A stretch of 44,017 nucleotides of DNA from Bacteroidales bacterium (GTDB taxonomy: Bacteria > Bacteroidota > Bacteroidia > Bacteroidales > FEN-979). The DNA lies in the NCBI GenBank assembly GCA_014860625.1, contig JACZJJ010000149.1, positions 1 to 44,017 on the forward strand. The letters are read 5' to 3'. Below the pieces are notes generated by a model. The model saw only the letters and a list, made by a program, of their open reading frames with translations, was not told the origin of the DNA and did not search any database. The translations under genes were made by a program, and so were the position numbers. This document shows positions 36,897 through 44,017 of the stretch, one piece after another; position 1 is the first letter of the stretch, and each line of letters opens with the position of its first letter.

Positions 36897-38417
36897 ATGG
36901 CAAGCAACGAAGAACTTTTCAAGAAGATAATAGCCCATGCCAAAGAGTATGGCTTCGTCTTCCCCTCCAGCGAAATTTACGATGGTTTAAGTGCAGTTTA
37001 CGACTACGGTCCCTTTGGCGTGGAGCTGAAGAATAATATCAAAGCCTATTGGTGGAAGTCGATGGTGCAGTACCACGAAAACATCGTTGGGCTCGATTCG
37101 GCGATCTTCATGCACCCCACGGTATGGAAGGCCTCCGGACATGTAGACGCATTCAACGATCCGATGATCGACAACAAAGACTCCAAGAAACGCTACCGCG
37201 CTGACGTACTTGTTGAAGACTTCATCCTGAAAATCGAAGACAAGATCGAGAAAGAGGTTGACAAAGCGGCCAACCGCTTTGGTGATACCTTTGACGAAAA
37301 AATGTTCAGGGAGACCAATCCCCGGGTGCAGGAGAACCTGAAGAAAATCGAAGAGATCAAACAGCGGTTTTATCCTGCACTGGAGAGGAACGACCTCGCT
37401 GATGTCAAGCTGCTCATCGAGGAGTTGGGCATTGTTTGTCCGATCTCCGGAAGCCGCAACTGGACGGATGTGCGTCAGTTCAACCTGATGTTTTCCACTC
37501 AGATGGGGTCGGTTAATGAGGATGCCAATGCCATCTATCTGCGTCCCGAGACCGCACAGGGAATTTTCGTCAACTTCCTGAATGTACAGAAATCGGCCCG
37601 GATGAAGATCCCGTTTGGCATCGCTCAGATCGGAAAAGCCTTCCGCAATGAGATCGTGGCCCGGCAGTTTTTATTTCGGATGAGGGAGTTTGAACAGATG
37701 GAGATGCAATTCTTTGTTCGCCCGGGGGAAGAGATGAAGTGGTACAGTTACTGGAAGGAGGAGAGGATGAAATGGCATCTCTCGCTTGGCATGTCAGAAG
37801 ATAAATACCGGTTCCACGACCACGATAAGCTGGCTCATTATGCCAATGCAGCAGCGGATATTGAATTTGAATTTCCCATTGGCTTCAAGGAGATTGAAGG
37901 CATCCACAGCAGAACCGACTTTGACCTGGGCGCTCATCAGGAGTATTCGGGAAAGAAGATGCAGTATTTCGACCCCGAACTCAACGAAAGCTATGTGCCT
38001 TACGTTGTGGAGACATCGATTGGGCTCGACCGCACTTTTCTGGCTGTCCTGAGCAATTCGTACCATGAAGAGAAACTGGAAGACGGATCGGAACGGGTGG
38101 TTCTGGGCATTCCTGCTCACCTGGCACCGATCAAAGCAGCTATCCTGCCATTGATGAAAAAAGACGGGCTTCCTGAGAAAGCCAAAGAATTGCTTGATAC
38201 CCTAAAATACGATTACCGGTGTTTCTATGAAGAGAAGGATACGATCGGCAAACGTTACCGCCGGATGGATGCGCTGGGGACTCCATTCTGCATCACCATC
38301 GACCACCAGAGTCTTCAGGATAACACCGTTACGATTCGTGACAGAGATTCGATGAAGCAGGAGCGGATCGGGATGGATGACGTTTCAGGAATCCTTCGCG
38401 AGAAAATAGGCAGATAG
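36897..38417 (+). CDS. glyS: Glycyl-tRNA synthetase (single-chain, class II)
   Basis: 506 aa; EYGFVFPSSEIYDGLSAVYDYGPFGVELKNNIKAYWW, YLRPETAQGIFVNF, FRNEIVARQFLFRMREFEQMEMQFF. Confidence 0.97.
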   Translation: MASNEELFKKIIAHAKEYGFVFPSSEIYDGLSAVYDYGPFGVELKNNIKAYWWKSMVQYHENIVGLDSAIFMHPTVWKASGHVDAFNDPMIDNKDSKKRYRADVLVEDFILKIEDKIEKEVDKAANRFGDTFDEKMFRETNPRVQENLKKIEEIKQRFYPALERNDLADVKLLIEELGIVCPISGSRNWTDVRQFNLMFSTQMGSVNEDANAIYLRPETAQGIFVNFLNVQKSARMKIPFGIAQIGKAFRNEIVARQFLFRMREFEQMEMQFFVRPGEEMKWYSYWKEERMKWHLSLGMSEDKYRFHDHDKLAHYANAAADIEFEFPIGFKEIEGIHSRTDFDLGAHQEYSGKKMQYFDPELNESYVPYVVETSIGLDRTFLAVLSNSYHEEKLEDGSERVVLGIPAHLAPIKAAILPLMKKDGLPEKAKELLDTLKYDYRCFYEEKDTIGKRYRRMDALGTPFCITIDHQSLQDNTVTIRDRDSMKQERIGMDDVSGILREKIGR

Positions 38418-38531
38418 CGAGAAGCCAAATAACAGAATACGAAATACGAAATACGACATACGGAAGGCAGATTTTTTAAATGGTTTCTGCGAATTTGCAA
38501 GACTCTTCTGCTTGTTATTGGTTCTTTTGCC

Positions 38532-39230
38532 TTGATCGGAATTGTGCTGGCATTTACCTCCGCACCGTTCTGGATCTGGTATGGCCTGGGCACTTCAAAA
38601 GCGGAAATTTCTGGAAACCCTGACTATATTGTTGTTTTGGGAGGAAGTGGCATCCCCAGTGAATCCGGATTGATGCGTACCTATTATGCAGGGATTGCTT
38701 CAGAGAACTTCCCGGATGCCATGGTGATCGTTGCTCTTCCCGGCAACACCGCAGACAGTTTGAGCTCTGTATGGAAAATGCGCGATGAACTGATCTTCCG
38801 GGGCATTGCCAGGGAACGCATTCTTGTTGAAGATTCCGGAACGAACACCCGGGCGCAGGCCTTGCTGATCATGAAACTGATCACGAAGGACGAAAGGCGA
38901 AAGACGAAAGACGAAATCTCAAATCTTACGTCCCTCGTCCCTCATTCTTCTTCCCTCTTACTGATTACCTCTCCCGAGCATCTTTACCGTGCTGTATTAA
39001 CCTTCGAAAAAGCCGGGTTTAGCCAGGTTGACGGAATCCCGGCATTTGGGAGTGATATCGAGTGCGATATCTCTTTTTCTTCAAAAAAACTTGGCGGAAG
39101 GAGATGGATGCCCGATGTAGGGGAAAGCATTACGTTACGATACCAGTTCTGGACCCAACTTCAGTATGAGATCCTGATCATTCGGGAATATCTGGCAATC
39201 GGATATTACTGGCTAATGGGATGGATATAG
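38532..39230 (+). CDS. YdcF/DUF218 (ElyC/SanA-like) family membrane protein; start uncertain
   Basis: IVVLGGSGIPSESGLMRTYYAG...FPDAMVIVALPG...ILVEDSGTNTRAQALL. The TTG at 38532 lies inside a hydrophobic helix that continues upstream in frame to 38433. Confidence 0.75.
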   Translation: MIGIVLAFTSAPFWIWYGLGTSKAEISGNPDYIVVLGGSGIPSESGLMRTYYAGIASENFPDAMVIVALPGNTADSLSSVWKMRDELIFRGIARERILVEDSGTNTRAQALLIMKLITKDERRKTKDEISNLTSLVPHSSSLLLITSPEHLYRAVLTFEKAGFSQVDGIPAFGSDIECDISFSSKKLGGRRWMPDVGESITLRYQFWTQLQYEILIIREYLAIGYYWLMGWI

Positions 39231-39310
39231 ATTCGCTGCGCTCGTGATGGGCAACATATGGTTGCGATAGACTCACTTTGTTCGTGATGGATTCGCTACG
39301 CTCATGATCG
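39230..39310. repeat. Three ~21-bp imperfect repeats (GATTCGCTGCGCTCGTGATGG type)
   Basis: Copies at 39230-39250, 39270-39290 and 39290-39310. Confidence 0.85.
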
Positions 39311-39368
39311 AAACCCTCCGGCCCTTCATCAAGCCAGCAGGGCTTCCATCAGGATCGAAGATCCTCCA

Positions 39369-39929
39369 TCAAGAATTATACTGGTTCATCGCCTTATCTA
39401 CTCCCTGCAGGATGAAGCACTGGATCATTTCAACGGCTGTGTTGATGCGGGGAATCAGGATCTTCTCCTCCTCTTTTGACCATCTGCCGAGTACATAGTC
39501 TACCTGGGACCCTTTGGCGAAGTCGTTTCCAATTCCAACGCGAAGTCTTGAGAACTCTGTTGTTTCAATCGTTTCGATGATACTGATGAGGCCGTTGTGT
39601 CCTCCATCGCTACCCCGTTTTCTCAATCGTAACGCACCGAGAGGCAATGCGAGGTCGTCGACAATCACAAGGATGTTTTCAGGAGGAATTTTCTCCTGAT
39701 TCATCCAGTATCTGAGCGCTTTTCCACTCAGGTTCATGTAGGTACTTGGCTTGATGACCGTGACGGACTTGCCTTTGAGTTTTCCTTTGGCAACAGAGGC
39801 ATGACGCCCCGGTTCGAAGGACGACTTTAACGAAAGGGCAACGGCATCGGCAACAACAAAACCAATATTATGGCGTGTATCAGAATACTCGTCACCGATA
39901 TTGCCAAGGCCAACGATCAGATATTTCAT
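39369..39929 (-). CDS. pth: Peptidyl-tRNA hydrolase
   Basis: MKYLIVGLGNIGDEYSDTRHNIGFVVAD, KPSTYMNLSGKAL, DDLALPLGALRLRKRGSDGGHNGL. Confidence 0.97.
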   Translation of the reverse strand: MKYLIVGLGNIGDEYSDTRHNIGFVVADAVALSLKSSFEPGRHASVAKGKLKGKSVTVIKPSTYMNLSGKALRYWMNQEKIPPENILVIVDDLALPLGALRLRKRGSDGGHNGLISIIETIETTEFSRLRVGIGNDFAKGSQVDYVLGRWSKEEEKILIPRINTAVEMIQCFILQGVDKAMNQYNS

Positions 39930-40015
39930 GATATGGGATACGGGATATGGGATACGCGATTTGTTGAATTCTCATTCTGATCCCTAATCGCGTATCCCGT
40001 ATCGTTAGTCCGGTG

Positions 40016-40654
40016 TTATTCGTCAGACGGTTTTTCAGAGTCTGTCCCTTCAGCTCCTTCGGCTGCTTCTTCAGCGGCGGCGGCAGCTATCTCTTCAGGA
40101 GTCTCAATTACAGTTCTCGCTGAACGAACGCCAACAACTACATTTCTCGCTGCATCAAGGAAATTGATCCCATCGCGGAAGAGGTCCGAGATCTTGATAG
40201 AATCTCCGATTTCGAGATTGGTAAGATTGATTTCAATCTCATCCGGGAGGTCTTTCAAAAGTGCGCTGATCTTCAGTTTCCGGGCTTTCGTGATCAACCG
40301 GCCACCTTTCAGCACACCTTTTGCAGTTCCTGTAAGTTTCACCGGAACAGCAATGGTGATTGGTTTGTCATCTGTCACTTGCAGAAAATCCACGTGCAGA
40401 ATTCGGTCGGTTACCGGGTGATACTGCATGTCCTGGATAATGGTGTTGTACTCTTTGCCATCGATATTCAGATTGACAATGTACACGTTTGGGGTAAAGA
40501 CGATTTTCAAAAAGAGTTTTTCATCCGTAAGAAAATGAACTTGCTCTTTTCCGCCATACATGACACATGGCACTTTAAACTCCTTGCGGAGTTTCTTGGC
40601 ATCTTTTTTCCCTACGTTCTCTCTCAGAGAACCGCTCAATGATACCTGTTTCAT
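40016..40654 (-). CDS. rplY: 50S ribosomal protein L25/general stress protein Ctc
   Basis: 212 aa; LRKEFKVPCVMYGGKEQVHF, VDFLQVTDDKPITIAVPVKLTGTAKGVLKGGRL; C-terminal acidic tail. Confidence 0.95.
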   Translation of the reverse strand: MKQVSLSGSLRENVGKKDAKKLRKEFKVPCVMYGGKEQVHFLTDEKLFLKIVFTPNVYIVNLNIDGKEYNTIIQDMQYHPVTDRILHVDFLQVTDDKPITIAVPVKLTGTAKGVLKGGRLITKARKLKISALLKDLPDEIEINLTNLEIGDSIKISDLFRDGINFLDAARNVVVGVRSARTVIETPEEIAAAAAEEAAEGAEGTDSEKPSDE

Positions 40655-40822
40655 AATCTGTTTTAGTTTAAGTTAATTGTTTCTTTTTCAGATAACTGGA
40701 TAACTGGATGCTTGATGCTGGATCCTGGAAGACTGCTGATGCCTCATGGCTCATGCCTTTTCCCTGATCGCTAATCCCTATTCACTAATCGCTGAATTGG
40801 GGCCGCAAAGGTACAAAAAATA

Positions 40823-41755
40823 TCAGAATTTAAAGAGCGAGGAGATGGATTCCTTCTTTTTCAGTCGGTTGATTACCTCGGCGAAGAGGTCGGCAGTGGT
40901 GAGAACCTTCACTTTGGGACTCTCCCGTTGCAGAGGGATCGTGTCGGTTACTACCAGCTCATCCAGCGCTGATTCTTCGATATGCTCGTATGCTTGACCG
41001 GAGAGAAGCGGATGGGTAATCATTGCACGTACTGATTTAGCGCCATTTCCCATCAGCACTTCTGCCGCTTTACAGAGGGTCCCTCCGGTGTCGACGATGT
41101 CGTCGAGAAGGATCACATTTTTTCCTTTTACATCACCCACCAGGGCCATTTTGCCAACTTCATTGGGTTTGGAGCGGTGCTTGTAACAGATGACGAAGTT
41201 GGTGTGGAAGAATTTTGCATAGGATCCGGCACGTCGTGTACCCCCGGTATCAGGGGAGGCAAAGGTCAGGTCTTCGAGGTGAAGTGTTTTGAGGTAGGGG
41301 ATGAAGATGGAAGATGCGTAAAGGTGGTCGACAGGTACGTCAAAGAAGCCCTGAATCTGGTCTGCGTGAAGATCGAGAGTGATGATACGGTTCACTCCTG
41401 CAGCCATCAGCAGGTTCGCTACCAGTTTGGATGCGATGGATACGCGTGGTTTGTCTTTTCGATCCTGACGGGCAAATCCGAAATATGGGATAACCGCAAC
41501 GATCGTTCGTGCTGAAGCCCGGCGTGCGGCATCAATCATCATCAGGAGCTCCATCAGGTTATCGGCGGGAGTGAAGGTAGATTGTACCAGAAATACATCG
41601 GTGCCTCGGATATTTTCATCAAAAGAGGGTTGGAATTCTCCGTCAGCAAAGTTGATGACCGACATCTTTCCCAGCTCAGCACCATAGTCCCGGGCGATTT
41701 TTTCGCCGAGGTATTTGGATGTTCTTCCTGCGAAAATTTTGATCTTTGCTGCCAT
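40823..41755 (-). CDS. prs: Ribose-phosphate pyrophosphokinase
   Basis: 310 aa; FADGEFQPSFDENIRGTDVFLVQS, YFGFARQDRKDKPRVSI, DLHADQIQGFFD, VILLDDIVDTGGTLCKAAE. Confidence 0.97.
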   Translation of the reverse strand: MAAKIKIFAGRTSKYLGEKIARDYGAELGKMSVINFADGEFQPSFDENIRGTDVFLVQSTFTPADNLMELLMMIDAARRASARTIVAVIPYFGFARQDRKDKPRVSIASKLVANLLMAAGVNRIITLDLHADQIQGFFDVPVDHLYASSIFIPYLKTLHLEDLTFASPDTGGTRRAGSYAKFFHTNFVICYKHRSKPNEVGKMALVGDVKGKNVILLDDIVDTGGTLCKAAEVLMGNGAKSVRAMITHPLLSGQAYEHIEESALDELVVTDTIPLQRESPKVKVLTTADLFAEVINRLKKKESISSLFKF

Positions 41756-41850
41756 TAATTGGAATCTTTGAGTTTACAAGTCAAAAGTACTCTTTTCACG
41801 CAAGGGATGCAAGGGTTTTTTGTGAACAGGGAATTCACGCAGGGAAATTC

Positions 41851-42714
41851 TTATCCGAGATAGGTTTGCAGGACGGATGAACGTGAGATGTGCTTTAGCT
41901 TCCGGATAGCCTTCTCTTTGATCTGACGAACCCTCTCCCGGGTAAGGTCGAACTGTTCGGCAATCTCTTCGGAGGTCCTTATGGGTGTCCCGTTCAACCC
42001 GTAAAAGGAGCGAATAATTTCGGCTTCCCGGATGGAGAGGGAGGAGACAGCCCTCTCGATTTCGATTCTAAGGGATTCGACGAGCAGCCCCCGGTCGGGA
42101 CGGGTGTTTTCATCCCCCTGGATCGTATCGCCCATGGTGATTGTTTCGTTTTGGATCAATGGCGCATCAATGGAGAGATGACGCCCCGAATTTTTCATGC
42201 ACTCCCGTACTTCATTCTCCGAGATATCCAGGATCCCGGCCATCTCTGATATTTCAGGATCCCTTTCAAACTCCTGCTCAAAGCGAACGTTGGCATGATG
42301 GATCTTGCTGATAGAACCTATCTTATTCAGTGGAAGTCTTACAATACGCGACTGTTCAGCAAGAGCCTGGAGGATGGATTGTCGGATCCACCATACGGCA
42401 TAGGAAATAAACTTAAATCCGCGGGTTTCATCAAAGCGCTTGGCTGCCTTCATGAGGCCCAGGTTCCCCTCATTGATCAGGTCGGAAAGGCTTAGCCCAC
42501 GGTTTTGATACTGCTTGGAAACAGAGACCACAAACCTCAGGTTTGCCCGGGTAAGTTTCTGCAACGCCTCCTGGTCCCCCAGCCGGATCTGTTGGGCAAG
42601 GAGCACCTCTTCCTCCACAGAGATCATGTCAACCTTCCCAATCTCCTGCAAATATTTATCCATGGAAGCAGTTTCCCGGTTGGTAAGCTGCTTGGTGATG
42701 ACCAGTTGCCTCAT
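41851..42714 (-). CDS. rpoD: Primary-type RNA polymerase sigma factor (RpoD/SigA, short Bacteroidota form)
   Basis: 287 aa; NLRFVVSVSKQYQNRGLSLSDLINEGNLGLMKAAKRFDETRGFKFISYAVWWIRQSI and RTSEEIAEQFDLTRERVRQIKEKAIRKLK. Confidence 0.95.
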   Translation of the reverse strand: MRQLVITKQLTNRETASMDKYLQEIGKVDMISVEEEVLLAQQIRLGDQEALQKLTRANLRFVVSVSKQYQNRGLSLSDLINEGNLGLMKAAKRFDETRGFKFISYAVWWIRQSILQALAEQSRIVRLPLNKIGSISKIHHANVRFEQEFERDPEISEMAGILDISENEVRECMKNSGRHLSIDAPLIQNETITMGDTIQGDENTRPDRGLLVESLRIEIERAVSSLSIREAEIIRSFYGLNGTPIRTSEEIAEQFDLTRERVRQIKEKAIRKLKHISRSSVLQTYLG

Positions 42715-42908
42715 TAGAACTCCTTTGTTTTAGGGTATCTGATTACCCGGTTTCATTCCGGGCCATCTGGGGAGTTCGGAATTATCAATTCAGCTCAAGG
42801 GAGAGAGGAGTCGAGTTATTCCCAGGGGGGGTCAGAATTCCTCAAAGGTACTACAATTCCGGGAAGTGAGGTGGAATAATTTACTTATCGGGATGAATAA
42901 GCGGATAG

Positions 42909-43355
42909 TCAGTCAATTAGTAACTTTTGTGAGTGGGAATAATGCCCGGCAACGAACCGCAGGACATAGATGCCGGTAGGGTATGTGGCTGTAGTTATCG
43001 GGATCGAATGAAATCCGGAAGAAAATTTCTGATCTATCGTTCTCCCCATTTCCTTCCCCGAAAGTCAAGGAGTGCCAGCCGAACCTGCATCGACTCAGGA
43101 AGGGTGCAGGATGGTTTCATCAATACAAAGGGAGTCGCCGGAAGTAAGAAATTCTGAAGCGACAACGATGTCCCTGCCTTCAAAAGTGAGCAGTTCCTTA
43201 TAGGTTCCTTTGGCAACGAGAACTGTATCCCCGTCTGTGGCTGCTAAAATGGCTGCCAGGATGGTAGAATAATCGGTTGGTACATGTATAATGAGAGAGT
43301 ATCCAGGCATCGTTGTACCGAAAAGGACCTGGGTGAGTAAAGATAACTTCTTCAT
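42909..43355 (-). pseudogene. Decayed T9SS-sorted parallel beta-helix protein (N-terminal remnant joined to frameshifted sorting-domain remnant)
   Basis: N-terminus MKKLSLLTQVLFGTTMPGYSLIIHVPTDYSTILAAILAATDGDTVLVAKGTY...SGDSLCIDETILHPS* (43355-43095); then, in other minus-strand frames, ESMQVRLALLDFRGRKWGER* and GFHSIPITTATYPTGIYVLRFVAGHYSHSQKLLID* (stop at 42909), a typical T9SS C-terminal end. Confidence 0.75.
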
Positions 43356-43420
43356 GATTTTTTTGGTTTAATGAGACGAAAGTCCGTTTGCTTATACTTG
43401 ACGGACTGAAAACAGGAAGT

Positions 43421-43451
43421 TTTGAAAATATCTTGTAAATGTGTACTTTTG
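43421..43451 (+). promoter_or_regulatory. Bacteroidota sigma-A type promoter for tRNA-Leu
   Basis: TTTG at 43421-43424, 19-nt spacer, TACTTTTG (TAnnTTTG) at 43444-43451, 53 nt before the tRNA. Confidence 0.7.
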
Positions 43452-43504
43452 ACGCGGGAAACCCTACCCTTTAACTCCCTTCCGGCTTGCTGGAGGGACA
43501 AGTT

Positions 43505-43588
43505 GCCCTGATGGCGGAACTGGTAGACGCGCTGGTCTCAAAAACCAGTGGGGTAATTCCCGTGCCGGTTCGATTCCGGCTCAGGGTA
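43505..43588 (+). tRNA. tRNA-Leu(CAA)
   Basis: Acceptor GCCCTGA/TCAGGGT, anticodon stem CTGGT-CTCAAAA-ACCAG with anticodon CAA, variable arm, T-arm CCGGTTCGATTCCGG; CCA not encoded. Confidence 0.95.
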
Positions 43589-43596
43589 CAGGAACG

Positions 43597-43631
43597 GATT
43601 CCTTGCTGTTTTCTGCGGGGAATCTTTTTTT
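43597..43631 (+). terminator. Rho-independent terminator after tRNA-Leu
   Basis: GATTCCTTGC-tgttttct-GCGGGGAATC (two G.U pairs) followed by TTTTTTT. Confidence 0.75.
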
Positions 43632-43885
43632 ATGCCCACCGGAACGCCGCGATATTCCTTTAGATGGCTTAAATAAACAAGTCACCTCCGGGGTTAGATA
43701 TTCCCGTTTAACCTGATCAATCAAAAATCTATTGGGAAACACCAGTTTTTGGACACTTCTTTTCTCCTCAGTATCACCATTTGCCCAGTATTTACTGACA
43801 TTTTAAAGCAAAGATACAACCCTTTTCTGGTGGTCGATTTACAGGCGGCGTGTCCATCGCAGGGCCTGATCGCAATTAAAAACAA

Positions 43886-43912
43886 AGAAGGCGGCCTTTT
43901 GAGCCGCCCTCT
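43886..43912 (-). terminator. Terminator hairpin downstream of the minus-strand T9SS gene end
   Basis: Minus strand: AGGGCGGCtcaaaaGGCCGCCTTCTTTGTTTTT. Confidence 0.65.
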
Positions 43913-43933
43913 TTCATTATAAATAATTCCGGC

Positions 43934-44017
43934 CTATTTGCTCACGATGATCTTCCGGACCGTCTGTGACCGGGAATTCAGGATCACGAGGGTATAAACG
44001 CCGTCGGGGACCGGCCG
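43934..44017 (-). CDS. 3' end of a T9SS type A sorting-domain protein (partial)
   Basis: Minus-strand translation RPVPDGVYTLVILNSRSQTVRKIIVSK*. Confidence 0.75.
   Translation of the reverse strand, partial: RPVPDGVYTLVILNSRSQTVRKIIVSK

Noticed and set aside
43640-43860. Possible IS remnant or small gene (26-aa minus-strand ORF MSVNTGQMVILRRKEVSKNWCFPIDF, with a TATCTTTG word upstream)
   Set aside because: Too short, no recognisable transposase sequence or terminal repeats; insufficient support.

Overview
The window is Bacteroidota-like: TAnnTTTG-type promoters, three T9SS-type secreted cargo genes or gene ends, a TonB pair, and a Bacteroidota-style housekeeping block. From left to right it contains: (i) a tandem pair of TonB C-terminal-domain genes (first truncated by the window edge); (ii) a seven-gene hdrCBA-flxDCBA-like cluster, predicted to be an NADH-linked, flavin-based electron-bifurcating heterodisulfide-reductase-type complex; (iii) a NUDIX gene; (iv) two divergent copies of an unusual two-gene module. 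Each copy is a ~1700-aa protein that joins a complete SLC12/cation-chloride-cotransporter-like permease with its C-terminal domain, a ~650-700-aa mostly helical linker, and a C-terminal P-loop ATPase plus winged-helix-like region, followed at once by a small MscS-like membrane protein. Copy A lies downstream of an aspT-aspD aspartate/alanine proton-motive cycle; copy B is divergent from a CPA-type cation/proton antiporter. (v) Also present are a ferritin-like gene, T9SS cargo genes, a Gfo/Idh/MocA (GH109-like) gene, glyS, a YdcF-like gene, pth, rplY, prs, an rpoD-like sigma gene, a decayed T9SS beta-helix pseudogene, tRNA-Leu(CAA) and the 3' end of another T9SS cargo gene. The duplicated CCC-ATPase fusion + MscS-like module is my best candidate for an undescribed system. 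A second theme is a family of short 'word' tandem repeats that recurs at about a dozen sites and in several cases has entered or eroded genes. No CRISPR array, rRNA or intact transposase was seen. All calls come from reading the sequence; no database search was run.
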